The notes under the pieces were generated by a model that made no database searches, was not told the origin of the DNA, and saw only the letters and a program-made list of their open reading frames with translations. Of a stretch of 64,000 nt of DNA, positions 36,252 to 45,010 are shown piece by piece (the stretch's first letter is position 1; each line of letters begins with the position of its first letter). The DNA lies in assembly GCA_963691835.1 (NCBI GenBank), contig OY829383.1, forward strand, positions 1,426,001 to 1,490,000, written 5' to 3'. The translations under genes were made by a program, and so were the position numbers. The DNA comes from G963691835 sp963691835. Lineage in GTDB: Bacteria; Pseudomonadota; Alphaproteobacteria; Thalassobaculales; Thalassobaculaceae.

Positions 36252-36278
36252 CCCCGGCCCGTTTATCGCGGGCCGGGG
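36252..36278 (+). promoter_or_regulatory. Intercistronic hairpin between binding-protein and permease genes
   Basis: A perfect 10-bp GC stem (CCCCGGCCCG at 36252-36261, CGGGCCGGGG at 36269-36278) with a 7-nt loop is followed by TTTCG. Such hairpins in ABC operons protect the upstream message or partly stop transcription, giving more binding protein than permease. The short T-run would make it a leaky terminator. Confidence 0.65.
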
Positions 36279-36306
36279 TTTCGAAGACGGGACCGGGCGG
36301 GCTTTC

Positions 36307-37224
36307 ATGCTGAGTTACTCGATCAAGCGTTTGATACTTGCGGTGCTCGCGGCCTTCGTGGTCTCGGCAATCACGTTCTCTTTGATCTATCTGGCGGGCG
36401 ATCCCGCCACTGCGATCGCAGGCGAAAATGCCAGCGATGCGGACATCGAGTTCATCCGGACGCACTACGGCTTCGATCAGCCGATCCCGATCCAGTACGT
36501 CAACTGGCTTGGTGGTGCGATGACCGGAAATCTGGGCGAAAGCTACTACTTCCGGCTGCCGGTCAGCGATCTGGTTAGCGAGCGCCTGCCCGTTTCTATG
36601 ATGCTGGGAGTGTGCGCCATCACCTTCGCGCTGGTGCTGTCGATCCCGCTGGGGGTGCTGGCAGCGACCCGGCCCAATTCCTGGATCGACCGGGCAGCCC
36701 TGACCCTCTCTGTCATGGGACAGGCACTGCCGAGTTTCTGGTTCGCGCTAATGCTGATCGTCGGCTTCGCCGTGATGTGGCCGATCCTGCCGACAACGGG
36801 CTCCGAGACATGGCAGCACTTTGTGTTGCCGACGATCGTGCTGGGCTACTACGCCACCCCCGCCATCATGCGCCTGACGCGCACCGGCATGCTGGAGGTG
36901 TTGTCGTCGGACTATATCCGGACTGCCTACGCCAAGGGTCTCGCCTCCCGCACGATCCTGTTCAAGCACGCGCTGCGGAACGCGATCATTCCTGTTGTCT
37001 CCTTGGCGGCGGTGCAGTTCGGCTTCATGCTCGGCGGCTCCATCGTGGTCGAGAGCATCTTCGCGCTGCACGGCGCCGGGCACCTCGCCTGGGAGTCGAT
37101 CGGCCGGAACGACCTGCCGGTGGTGCAGGCCATCATCCTCGTCTTCTCGACCTTCTATATCGTGTTGACGTTCCTTTCCGACTTGCTGAACGCGTGGCTT
37201 GACCCGCGCATCCGGGTGGGCTGA
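36307..37224 (+). CDS. ABC transporter permease, DppB/OppB type
   Basis: This 305-residue inner-membrane permease has about six transmembrane helices. The N-terminus (LSYSIKRLILAVLAAFVVSAITFSLIYLAGDPA) is typical DppB. The ABC-contacting EAA loop is DYIRTAYAKGLASRTILFKHALRNAIIPVV, followed by the last two helices (GGSIVVESIFALHGAGHLAWESI). It follows the binding-protein gene by 74 bp across the hairpin and ends 3 bp before the second permease, so the two permeases are translated together. Confidence 0.93.
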   Translation: MLSYSIKRLILAVLAAFVVSAITFSLIYLAGDPATAIAGENASDADIEFIRTHYGFDQPIPIQYVNWLGGAMTGNLGESYYFRLPVSDLVSERLPVSMMLGVCAITFALVLSIPLGVLAATRPNSWIDRAALTLSVMGQALPSFWFALMLIVGFAVMWPILPTTGSETWQHFVLPTIVLGYYATPAIMRLTRTGMLEVLSSDYIRTAYAKGLASRTILFKHALRNAIIPVVSLAAVQFGFMLGGSIVVESIFALHGAGHLAWESIGRNDLPVVQAIILVFSTFYIVLTFLSDLLNAWLDPRIRVG

Positions 37225-37227
37225 GCC

Positions 37228-38136
37228 ATGGCGACGATCTCCGAACCTTCCATACCGTCCGTCGATGACGTCGTCCGGCGGAGTGCCGGCCAGCGGATGT
37301 TGCGCCGCGCCTTCCGGCACTACGGTCTCCTCATCGGCGGCTCGATCTTCGGGTTGATGGTGCTGATGGCGTTGTTCGCACCGCTGCTGTCCCCGCATGA
37401 CCCCTACTATCAGGACCTCCTGGCCCGTGTGCAGGTGCCCGTTTGGTTCGAGGCCGGGAGCTGGACCCATCCCCTCGGGACGGACCAACTCGGGCGGGAC
37501 TATCTCTCCCGTCTGATCTACGGCGCCCAGATCTCCCTTCTTATTGGCGTCGCGGCCGCCCTTATCTCGGGCGTAATCGGCACGGTGATGGGCGTGGCCG
37601 CGGGCTATTTCGGCGGCCGGGTCGATCTGTTCGTGACGTTCCTCATCACCGTGCGGCTCTCCATGCCGGTGGTTCTGGTGGCGCTGGCCGTCGTCGCCAT
37701 CGTGGGCGGCAGCTTGGAGGTTGTGATCGCGGTGCTGGGGCTGCTGCTGTGGGACCGCTACGCGGTGGTGATGCGCGCGGCAACCCAGCAGATCCGGCAA
37801 CTCGACTACGTCTCAGCCTCCCGGGCTCTGGGTTGCTCCACGTGGCACATTCTGTTCAAGACCATCCTGCCGAACACCATGAACAACCTGATCGTAGTGG
37901 CGACGCTGGAGATGGCGCACGCGATCCTGCTTGAGGCGGCGCTGAGCTTCCTGGGCATGGGTGTCCAGCCGCCGTCGCCATCGTGGGGGCTGATGGTCGC
38001 GGAGGGTAAGGACTACATCCTGTTCGAGCCCTGGCTGATCACCATTCCGGGCGTCGCACTGTTCCTGCTAGTGCTGTCCGTCAATCTGATCGGCGACGGC
38101 ATCCGGGACGTCACGGCACCGAACAGCAAGACCTAA
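37228..38136 (+). CDS. ABC transporter permease, DppC/OppC type
   Basis: This 302-residue permease pairs with the preceding DppB-type subunit. It has an N-terminal cytoplasmic stretch, a first helix (YGLLIGGSIFGLMVLMALFAPLL), the DppC marker HPLGTDQLGRDYLSRLIYGAQISLLIG, and the EAA loop DYVSASRALGCSTWHILFKTILPNTMNNLIV. The ending EAALSFLGMGVQPPSPSWGLMVAEGKDYI is characteristic. Its stop lies tail-to-tail with queG, overlapping by 4 bp. The usual DppD and DppF ATPase genes do not follow, so the ATP-binding subunits must be encoded elsewhere. Confidence 0.93.
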   Translation: MATISEPSIPSVDDVVRRSAGQRMLRRAFRHYGLLIGGSIFGLMVLMALFAPLLSPHDPYYQDLLARVQVPVWFEAGSWTHPLGTDQLGRDYLSRLIYGAQISLLIGVAAALISGVIGTVMGVAAGYFGGRVDLFVTFLITVRLSMPVVLVALAVVAIVGGSLEVVIAVLGLLLWDRYAVVMRAATQQIRQLDYVSASRALGCSTWHILFKTILPNTMNNLIVVATLEMAHAILLEAALSFLGMGVQPPSPSWGLMVAEGKDYILFEPWLITIPGVALFLLVLSVNLIGDGIRDVTAPNSKT

Positions 38137-39236
38137 AGCCGGGCAAGCGCCCACGCAGCCGCGTCGGCGACGACGGGGGATGGATCATCCAACAGCCCGG
38201 CAACGGGACCCGAGAGCGACGGGTTCCGTGCGTTTCCAACGGCGATCAATACGTTCCGGATAAAGCGGTCGCGGCCGATCCGCTTGATCGGACTGCCCGA
38301 GAAACGCGATCGGAACCCTGCGTCATCGAGCGAGAGCAGATCCGAGAGCCTGGGGAGATCCAGATCCTCCCTCGCAAGAAAGGCGACTTCATCGGTCGGG
38401 GTCGCAAACTTGTTCCAGGGGCACACCGCGAGGCAGTCGTCACAGCCATAAATTCGGTTTCCCATCGCCTCCCGGAACTCTTCGGGTATCGGCCCCTTAT
38501 GCTCGATCGTGAGGTAGGAGAGGCATCGGGTCGCATCGAGCGTGTAGGCCGCCGGAAAGGCATTTGTCGGGCAGATGTCGAGACAGCGTCGGCAACTGCC
38601 ACACCGGTCCTGACCTGGAGCGTTCGGGGGTAGATCCAGGGTGGTGAAGATCTCTCCCAAGAAGGTCCAGGACCCGAACTCCCGGGAGACCAGATTGGTG
38701 TGTTTGCCCTGCCAGCCGAGCCCCGCCCGTGCCGCCAGCGGCTTCTCCAGCACCGGCGCCGTGTCCACGAACACCTTCACCTCACAGCCCCAGCGCTCCA
38801 CCATCCAACGGGCGACCCGCTTCAGGCGCTTCTTCAGGACATCGTGATAATCCCTGTGACGGGCATAGACGGAGATGTTGGCGCGGTCCGCCGCCGCGAG
38901 ATCGTCGATCGGATCGCGCACCGGGCCATAGTTCGTGCCCAGCACGATGACGGAGCGCACTTCCGGCCACAGCGTTCTCGGATCCCGCCGGCGGTCCAGA
39001 GTGGTTTCCATCCACCCCATGTCGCCGTGCTGGCCCGCCGCGAGGAAGGCATCGAGCCGGACCTGCTCCCGGGCGGCGATCTCAGGTGGGGCGATGCCGC
39101 CGGCATCGAAACCGACGGCGCGGGCCTCTTCGAGGATGGCCGTCTTGATCTGCTCCGGCGTTTCAGAGGGCGGGGATGTCGCCGCGGGCCTGGTCTTCGG
39201 CGAAGGATTGGGCGAAGTCGTCGAACCGTCCGCCAT
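38133..39236 (-). CDS. queG: Epoxyqueuosine reductase
   Basis: This 367-residue cobalamin-dependent iron-sulfur enzyme reduces epoxyqueuosine to queuosine in tRNA, the last step of the pathway. It has the QueG N-terminal domain (ARAVGFDAGGIAPPEI, RSVIVLGTNYGPVRDP), two ferredoxin-like [4Fe-4S] motifs (CGSCRRCLDICPTNAF and CDDCLAVCPWNKF), and a C-terminal HEAT-like tail. The ATG at 39236 is forced: the codons between it and the conserved domain offer no other usual start, so the gene overlaps tgt by 74 nt. GAGGCG precedes it. It is the last gene of the queuosine operon. Confidence 0.95.
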   Translation of the reverse strand: MADGSTTSPNPSPKTRPAATSPPSETPEQIKTAILEEARAVGFDAGGIAPPEIAAREQVRLDAFLAAGQHGDMGWMETTLDRRRDPRTLWPEVRSVIVLGTNYGPVRDPIDDLAAADRANISVYARHRDYHDVLKKRLKRVARWMVERWGCEVKVFVDTAPVLEKPLAARAGLGWQGKHTNLVSREFGSWTFLGEIFTTLDLPPNAPGQDRCGSCRRCLDICPTNAFPAAYTLDATRCLSYLTIEHKGPIPEEFREAMGNRIYGCDDCLAVCPWNKFATPTDEVAFLAREDLDLPRLSDLLSLDDAGFRSRFSGSPIKRIGRDRFIRNVLIAVGNARNPSLSGPVAGLLDDPSPVVADAAAWALARL

Positions 39237-40299
39237 CAATCGCCTCGCGCATGCCCCGGGTGAGGTCCTGATAGTAGTGCAGATTGTGCCAAGTGAGCAG
39301 CATCATCCCCAAAATCTCATCCGCCTTGTTGAGATGATGAAGATAGGCCCGGCTATAGTTCCGGCAGGCGGGACAACCACATTCCGCGTCCAGCGGTCTC
39401 GGATCATCCGCGTGGCGGGCGTTCCGAATGTTCACCGGCCCCCGGCGGGTGAAGGCCTGGCCTGTGCGCCCGGATCGGCTGGGCAGGACACAATCGAACA
39501 TGTCGATACCGCGTGCCACAGCCCCGACAAGATCAGCCGGTTTTCCAACGCCCATGAGATACCGCGGGGCGTTGGCTGGTAACGCTGGCGTGGTGGCGTC
39601 CAAAACGCTGAACGTGGAGGACTGCCCTTCCCCCAACGCCAATCCACCGACCGCGTATCCGTCGAACCCGATTTCCCTGAGCCGTGCCGCGGACTCGCGC
39701 CTGAGCTCCGGGTAAACGCTGCCCTGAACGATGCCGAACAACGCATAGCCCGGCTTGGGCTCAAACGCCGCCTTTGACCGCTCCGCCCAGCGCATGGAGA
39801 GGTGCATCGATTCTTCCGCCGCTTCCGGTGTCACGGGAAACGAGGTGCATTCGTCCAGCACCATGGTGACCGTGGAACCGAGTAGGCGTTGAATCTCCAC
39901 CGACCGTTCGGGCGAGAGATGGTGCCGGCTGCCGTCCACATGGCTTTGGAACGTCACACCGTCCTCGGTCATCTTGCGGAGCTTGGCCAGCGACATGACC
40001 TGGAAGCCGCCGCTGTCCGTCAGAATGGGCCCTTGCCAATTCATGAACTTGTGGAGCCCGCCCAGGGCGGCGATCCGCTCCGCCGTAGGCCGAAGCATCA
40101 GATGATAGGTGTTTCCAAGCAGGATCTGGGCGCCGGTTTCAGCCACGGACTCGGGCCGCATCGCCTTCACCGTCGCGGCAGTGCCAACCGGCATGAAGGC
40201 CGGTGTGTCGATCACCCCGTGCGCGGTGCTGAGCCGTCCACGCCGGGCACCGCCGTCGGTCGCAAGAAGCTCAAAGCCAATACCGGCCTCGCCGCTCAA
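39163..40299 (-). CDS. tgt: Queuine/preQ1 tRNA-guanine transglycosylase
   Basis: This 378-residue enzyme swaps guanine-34 of GUN-anticodon tRNAs for preQ1. Seen are TPAFMPVGTAATVKAMRPESV, LLGNTYHLMLRP, the catalytic-Asp block GPILTDSGGFQVMSL, the second Asp region FDCVLPSRSGRTGQAFTRRG, and the zinc site ECGCPACRNYSRAYLHHL with a later His in LTWHN. The start is a TTG at 40299 overlapping the queA stop (TTGA), giving translational coupling. Its 3' end overlaps queG by 74 nt. Length is normal for bacterial Tgt. Confidence 0.96.
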   Translation of the reverse strand: MSGEAGIGFELLATDGGARRGRLSTAHGVIDTPAFMPVGTAATVKAMRPESVAETGAQILLGNTYHLMLRPTAERIAALGGLHKFMNWQGPILTDSGGFQVMSLAKLRKMTEDGVTFQSHVDGSRHHLSPERSVEIQRLLGSTVTMVLDECTSFPVTPEAAEESMHLSMRWAERSKAAFEPKPGYALFGIVQGSVYPELRRESAARLREIGFDGYAVGGLALGEGQSSTFSVLDATTPALPANAPRYLMGVGKPADLVGAVARGIDMFDCVLPSRSGRTGQAFTRRGPVNIRNARHADDPRPLDAECGCPACRNYSRAYLHHLNKADEILGMMLLTWHNLHYYQDLTRGMREAIDGGRFDDFAQSFAEDQARGDIPAL

Positions 40300-41342
40300 G
40301 ACTGCCTCCGCAGTAGCGTGGCATCGCCGTAGGAGAAGAACCGGTACCCTTGCCGGACCGCATGCACATAGGCGGAGAGAATGCGCTCCCGCCCGCTGAA
40401 CGCCGAGACCAGCATCAGCAATGTTGAACGGGGCAGGTGAAAGTTCGTCAGCAGCATGTCCACGACCTTGAACCGGTACCCGGGCACGATAAACAGATCT
40501 GTATCGCCGGAGAATGCCGGAACCGTCCCGTCTTCCCGTCCGGCCGCCTCAAGAATGCGGAGGCTCGTCGTGCCAACCGAAACGACACGGCCGCCTCGGG
40601 CGCGGGTCTCCGCGACCGCATCCGCGACACTCTGCGTGATCTCCCCCCATTCGGAATGCATGCGGTGATCATCGGTATCCTCAGCCTTCACGGGCAGGAA
40701 CGTGCCCGCCCCCACATGCAATGTTACCGTCGCACGACGGATTCCGCGTTCGTCGATGCGCGCCAATAGCTCGGGCGTGAAATGGAGACCAGCCGTCGGC
40801 GCCGCGACCGCGCCTTCGCGCCGGGCGAAAACGGTCTGGTAGTCGGCGGGATCATCGTGATCCTCACCCTCGGCGCGCTTGATGTAGGGAGGCAGAGGCA
40901 TCTCCCCATGAGCTTCCAGGGCGACGAGCAACGCGTCGGGCGACAGAGGAAAAGACAGGACAACATCGCCGGCCGGGCGTTTCTCATCAACCGTCGCTAC
41001 CAGGGTATCGGAAAACACCACCGTATCACCGGGCCTGAGCCGTTTCGCAGGCCGGCAGAAAGCCGCCCAGACGGTCCGGCCATCCTCCGCTCGTTCAAGC
41101 TTGTGCAGCGTCACCTCGATCCGGACGCTGTCGCGACGGCCGACAAGACGCGCCGGGATGACCTTTGTGTCGTTTGAGATCAGCAGATCGTCGGGGCCGA
41201 GGATATCAGGCAAGTCCCCCACCGAGCGGTCATCCATCCCCTCCCCGCTCAGGTCCAGGAGACGGGCGGAGTCCCGGGGGCGCGCCGGATGGGTGGCGAT
41301 CCTCCCCTCCGGCAATTCGTAGTCGAAAAGATCGACGCGCAT
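40296..41342 (-). CDS. queA: SAM:tRNA ribosyltransferase-isomerase
   Basis: This 348-residue enzyme transfers and rearranges the ribosyl group of S-adenosylmethionine onto preQ1-tRNA to make epoxyqueuosine. It begins RVDLFDYELPEGRIATHPARPRDSARLL and has LLISNDTKVIPARLVGRR, the insertion with PLPPYIKR, the block TVFARREGAVAAPTAGLHFT, and the C-terminal LTNFHLPRSTLLMLVSAFSGRE. It is coupled to tgt by a 4-bp overlap and lies 33 bp after the precursor-transporter gene. Everything indicates an intact gene. Confidence 0.96.
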   Translation of the reverse strand: MRVDLFDYELPEGRIATHPARPRDSARLLDLSGEGMDDRSVGDLPDILGPDDLLISNDTKVIPARLVGRRDSVRIEVTLHKLERAEDGRTVWAAFCRPAKRLRPGDTVVFSDTLVATVDEKRPAGDVVLSFPLSPDALLVALEAHGEMPLPPYIKRAEGEDHDDPADYQTVFARREGAVAAPTAGLHFTPELLARIDERGIRRATVTLHVGAGTFLPVKAEDTDDHRMHSEWGEITQSVADAVAETRARGGRVVSVGTTSLRILEAAGREDGTVPAFSGDTDLFIVPGYRFKVVDMLLTNFHLPRSTLLMLVSAFSGRERILSAYVHAVRQGYRFFSYGDATLLRRQS

Positions 41343-41375
41343 TCCGCTCGCAAACGCCCGCTTATCCGGGTCCGC

Positions 41376-41933
41376 CTAAAGGGCCGGGTCGGCCGGCATC
41401 GCCCGCATATGAGCGGGTAAGAGCTGGAGGAAGAGCCGGAAAGGAAGCAGCAGGATCAAAGCCATGGCCAGCTTGGCCCCGTAGTCGCCGATCGCCCAGG
41501 TCACCCACGGAAGACCGGTGAACGCGAACGCCATCGAGAAGAAAAGCGCCGTGTCCACGGCAGATGCCGTCAGCGAGGAGACCAGCGGTGCCTTCCACCA
41601 CGCCGCCCGGCGGAGGCGATCGAAGATCGAAACATCGAGGAGTTGCGCAATCAGGAACGCCGTCCCCGACGCGATGGCGATCCGGGGGTCGCCCGCGATA
41701 ACGGACAGCACGACGCCCAGTGCGAAACCCGCCGCAACCACAACTCGCGCGGGCCCCACGCCAAGAACCCGGTTGGTCAGATCCGTCACCAGAAATGCCA
41801 GGGGATAGGTGAACGCGCCCCATGTCAGCCAATCATTGATCGGCATTTCGACGGCGATGTTGGAGGTGAGCACCACCAGCCCCATGGCGATCACGCCGGT
41901 GGCGACACCGGTGTAGACGGTGCGCTGTTCCAT
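41376..41933 (-). CDS. yhhQ: Queuosine precursor transporter (VUT/YhhQ family)
   Basis: This 185-residue membrane protein has about six helices and matches the VUT/YhhQ (QPTR) family, which imports queuosine precursors such as preQ0 and preQ1. Recognisable blocks are LTSNIAVEMPINDWLTWGAFTYPLAFLVTDLTNRVLG and the C-terminal VDTALFFSMAFAF. GGAGACAGAG precedes the ATG. It is the first gene of the operon yhhQ-queA-tgt-queG. Its presence suggests the cell can salvage precursor from outside; the preQ0 biosynthesis genes queCDEF are not in this window. Confidence 0.92.
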   Translation of the reverse strand: MEQRTVYTGVATGVIAMGLVVLTSNIAVEMPINDWLTWGAFTYPLAFLVTDLTNRVLGVGPARVVVAAGFALGVVLSVIAGDPRIAIASGTAFLIAQLLDVSIFDRLRRAAWWKAPLVSSLTASAVDTALFFSMAFAFTGLPWVTWAIGDYGAKLAMALILLLPFRLFLQLLPAHMRAMPADPAL

Positions 41934-42117
41934 CTCTGTCTCCTATCCCTGGCGAGAGCGGGGTTTTACCGGTACGGCCGTCCTCTGTCGACCATTGAGT
42001 GGCTTAACGTCCGGAGTTGCTTGCGCCTGCGGGAGCGATGAACTAGAGCGCAATCGATCAAGGCGACGCGCATGCACACCCAGCGTCACCGCAAGCGCCA
42101 CAAGAGGGCCCGTAACA

Positions 42118-42867
42118 ATGCTATCCCGATCCGAGGCGTTGCAGGACCAGGCGCTCGCGAAGGCTATGTTCCCTGGCATGGGTCATATCGATGTCCTGAG
42201 GGGCATTCATCAATACATGAGACCGGAGCGGTATCTGGAGATCGGCGTCGGAAGCGGCTATTCCCTGGCACTTTCCCGGCCCCCCACACAGGCGTTCGGG
42301 GTAGAACCCAATCCCGCTGTCAGACAACGGATCAAGAACCCCAACACCAAGATCTTCGTTGGGGAAAGCGATGCGTTCTTTGAGCAGCTGAGAGGCTTGC
42401 CAAAACACATCACCTTCGACCTCATCTTTGTGGATGGCCTGCATCACTTCGACCAAACGGTTCGGGACATCTACAACGCCGAGAAGCATAGCCACGCGAA
42501 GACGCTGATCTGCTGTCACGACATCCACCCGATCCACAGCAAGTCCGCCAGCCGGGAGCGCGTGAACAATCTCTGGTCCGGGGATGTCTGGAAAACGCTT
42601 CCCATCCTACAAGAGCACCGGCCGGATCTGACTTTGTCTTACGTGCCGTGTTTCCCGAGCGGGCTTCTCTTGATCACGGGCCTCGACCCGGAGTCTCGCA
42701 AACTTCAGGATACGGAAGCAGACTACACGAAGGCCTACATGGACCGGGACTTTGAGAAGGATGCGTTCGACGCCTTGGTTCGAAGTCTTCCGCAGGTCAA
42801 AAACGAGATCGACGACATCCGGCGTTTCCTGAGAGCCAGTACTGTCACACCGCCCACCGAATCGTAG
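42118..42867 (+). CDS. Class I SAM-dependent methyltransferase (Methyltransf_24-like)
   Basis: This 249-residue protein has the Rossmann motif YLEIGVGSGYSLAL (SAM site, about residue 40), then AFGVEPNP after strand 2, and FDLIFVDGLHHFDQTVRDIYNAEKH, which resembles the Methyltransf_24/cephalosporin hydroxylase group with a metal-binding DGxH. ICCHDIHPI is the next strand. The start at 42118 is chosen because the upstream in-frame stretch is low-complexity and Arg/Cys-rich. GAGGG lies nine bases before. Such enzymes often modify glycans or natural products; nothing nearby fixes the substrate. Confidence 0.8.
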   Translation: MLSRSEALQDQALAKAMFPGMGHIDVLRGIHQYMRPERYLEIGVGSGYSLALSRPPTQAFGVEPNPAVRQRIKNPNTKIFVGESDAFFEQLRGLPKHITFDLIFVDGLHHFDQTVRDIYNAEKHSHAKTLICCHDIHPIHSKSASRERVNNLWSGDVWKTLPILQEHRPDLTLSYVPCFPSGLLLITGLDPESRKLQDTEADYTKAYMDRDFEKDAFDALVRSLPQVKNEIDDIRRFLRASTVTPPTES

Positions 42868-43273
42868 GCAGTGAGCTGTTCGAGCTCGTCCCACCTTCCA
42901 AGAGAACACCGCCGAACTTCTTGGAAAACCGGTCTTCATTCACCGCACTTGACCCAGCGGGGCCCTCGCGATTACGGTCGCGCCATGATGAACGCGACAG
43001 GACGCATCGGTTTCGGCCTTCGACTTACTAACCCGGCTCTCTAGGGAGACCGGGAAACCGTCGTTCGCTTTTTGCGCCCACGTTCGGACTTCGCGACACT
43101 CAATGTTCCGATACAACGCATCGCCGGGATCAGGTCCCGGACCCGTCACCGACAGGGTTCGTTCCATCCCCCGTGCGACCGTGGCCAGCGAACGTCTCAC
43201 CATTTGTGGCATACGCCCCCGACCGTAGATCGAGAATACGGCGGCCGAGGCGCCCCATAAGGATTTCGACGCC
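42868..43273. other. Gene-free region upstream of leuA
   Basis: This 406-bp gap holds the candidate leuA leader at 42985-43073 described separately. Between 43074 and 43273 I see no gene, and no clear promoter beyond short inverted segments. Confidence 0.5.
42985..43073 (+). promoter_or_regulatory. Candidate leader peptide and attenuator before leuA
   Basis: A 19-codon open frame (42985-43044, product ending GLRLTNPAL) has three leucine codons in its last eight. Its stop lies inside a hairpin (CCCGG-c-TCTC at 43032-43041 pairing with GAGA-CCGGG at 43046-43054), and a T5 run follows at 43069-43073. A GAAACC at 43054-43059 could instead pair with GGTTTC inside the leader (43009-43014), giving alternative folds. 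This is how leucine attenuators look, but the leucine content is modest and there is no homologue check. Confidence 0.35.
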
Positions 43274-44953
43274 ATGAACCGCATGCCCATCCAGAAGTAC
43301 CGCACTTACGAACCCGTCAAACTGCAGGATCGAAGCTGGCCAAGTGCCGTGATCTCGAAAGCGCCCGTGTGGTGCAGTGTAGATCTGCGCGACGGCAACC
43401 AAGCCCTGGTCGACCCCATGGACAGCACCCGGAAACACCGGATGTTCAAGACCCTGGTTGAGATGGGCTTCAAGGAGATTGAGGTCGGATTTCCGGCTGC
43501 CTCGGAAACGGATTTCGGCTTTATCCGGGAGATCATCGAGCAGGGTCTGATCCCCGACGACGTCACCATCCAGGTCCTCACCCAGGCGCGTGAACCCCTG
43601 ATCGTGCGGACGATCGACAGCCTCATGGGCACGAAGAACGCCATCGTGCATCTCTACAACTCCACCTCCGAGTTACAGCGCCGCGTCGTGTTCCAAAGCG
43701 ATCGCGACGGCGTGAAAGAGATCGCCGTCGAGGGCGCGAAGCTGGTCGCACGGGAGATCGAGCGGTTGAAGGCGGCAGGCACGAACGTGCGCCTCCAGTA
43801 CTCGCCGGAGAGTTTCACGGGTACCGAGCTCGACTACGCGCTGGACGTCTGCGAAGCGGTTATGGATGTGTGGCAGCCCACCGCGGAGAACCCTGTCATC
43901 ATCAATCTGCCGTCAACGGTGGAGATGGCGACACCGAACATCTATGCCGATCAGATCGAGTGGATGCACCGGCAGTTCTCCCGCCGGGATGCGATTATCC
44001 TGTCGGTCCACCCCCACAATGACCGGGGAACCGGTATCGCGGCGACGGAATTGGCTGTGATGGCGGGCGCCGACCGTGTTGAGGGCACGCTGTTCGGAAA
44101 CGGAGAGCGGACCGGCAATGTGGACATTGTGACGCTGGGGCTGAACCTGTTCACCCAAGGCGTTGATCCGGAGTTGGACTTCTCCGACATCAATGGGCTG
44201 ATGGAAACGGCTGAGTACTGCAACCAGTTGCCGATCCATCCGCGCCACCCCTATGCGGGGGAGTTGGTGCATACCGCCTTCAGTGGCTCGCACCAGGACG
44301 CCATCAACAAAGGCATGCACGCGATCGAGACCTCGAACAGCGCAGTCTGGGAAGTCCCGTACCTGCCGATCGACCCAGCCGACATCGGGCGGACCTACGA
44401 GGCGATCATTCGGGTGAACAGCCAATCCGGCAAGGGCGGGATCGCCTACATTCTGGAAACAGATCACGCGATCAAACTGCCGAAGGCCGCGCAGGCGCAG
44501 TTCAGCCAAGTCGTCCAGAAGATCACCGATACGACGGGTAAGGAGATCACCTCGGACGGCATTTGGGAGGCTTTCGACTCCGAGTTCATCAGCCAACCCG
44601 GGAAACTCTATCGCCTCGTCTCCTTCACGTCGGGTTCGTCCAAGTCAGAACCCGGGATGGAAGAGATCGTCGCAATCGTCTCCAAGGATGGCTCAGACCA
44701 CCGGGTGGAGGCGTCCGGAAATGGCCCCGTGGCCGCTTTCGTAAAGGGTTTGAAGGATACGTTCGGGGTGCAATTCCGGCTCAAAGACTACGCCGAGCAC
44801 ACACGGAATTTCGGCTCGGACGCCGAAGCCGCGGCCCATATCGAGCTTCTTGTCCCGGATGAGAGCGGCAAGAGCGTTTTCGGGGTCGGCATCGATACGT
44901 CGATCACGATGGCACCGGTGCGCGCCGTCGTCAGTGCGCTGAACCGCATCTAG
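43274..44953 (+). CDS. leuA: 2-isopropylmalate synthase (LeuA2 type)
   Basis: This 559-residue enzyme condenses acetyl-CoA with 2-oxoisovalerate, the first committed step of leucine synthesis. It is the long LeuA form, starting YRTYEPVKLQDRSWPSAVISKAPVWCSVDLRDGNQALVDPMDS. The HMGL-like TIM barrel has metal ligands in VDLRDGNQ and SVHPHNDRGTGIA, and LFGNGERTGNVDIVTL is the second signature. The C-terminal 140 residues form the regulatory LeuA dimer domain that binds leucine. It stands alone, preceded by a 406-bp gap with a possible attenuator. Confidence 0.96.
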   Translation: MNRMPIQKYRTYEPVKLQDRSWPSAVISKAPVWCSVDLRDGNQALVDPMDSTRKHRMFKTLVEMGFKEIEVGFPAASETDFGFIREIIEQGLIPDDVTIQVLTQAREPLIVRTIDSLMGTKNAIVHLYNSTSELQRRVVFQSDRDGVKEIAVEGAKLVAREIERLKAAGTNVRLQYSPESFTGTELDYALDVCEAVMDVWQPTAENPVIINLPSTVEMATPNIYADQIEWMHRQFSRRDAIILSVHPHNDRGTGIAATELAVMAGADRVEGTLFGNGERTGNVDIVTLGLNLFTQGVDPELDFSDINGLMETAEYCNQLPIHPRHPYAGELVHTAFSGSHQDAINKGMHAIETSNSAVWEVPYLPIDPADIGRTYEAIIRVNSQSGKGGIAYILETDHAIKLPKAAQAQFSQVVQKITDTTGKEITSDGIWEAFDSEFISQPGKLYRLVSFTSGSSKSEPGMEEIVAIVSKDGSDHRVEASGNGPVAAFVKGLKDTFGVQFRLKDYAEHTRNFGSDAEAAAHIELLVPDESGKSVFGVGIDTSITMAPVRAVVSALNRI

Positions 44954-44966
44954 AAGACTGAAAACC

Positions 44967-45002
44967 CGGGCCTGCACATGCCTTGGCGGATGTGCGGGCC
45001 CG
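44967..45002. terminator. Hairpin between convergent leuA and rcdA
   Basis: Arms CGGGCCTGCACAT (44967-44979) and ATGTGCGGGCCCG (44990-45002) pair at 12 of 13 positions with a 10-nt loop. On the minus strand the stem is followed by GGGTTTTCAG, so it is a good terminator for rcdA. It can also stop leuA transcription. Confidence 0.72.
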
Positions 45003-45010
45003 CCAACGTC

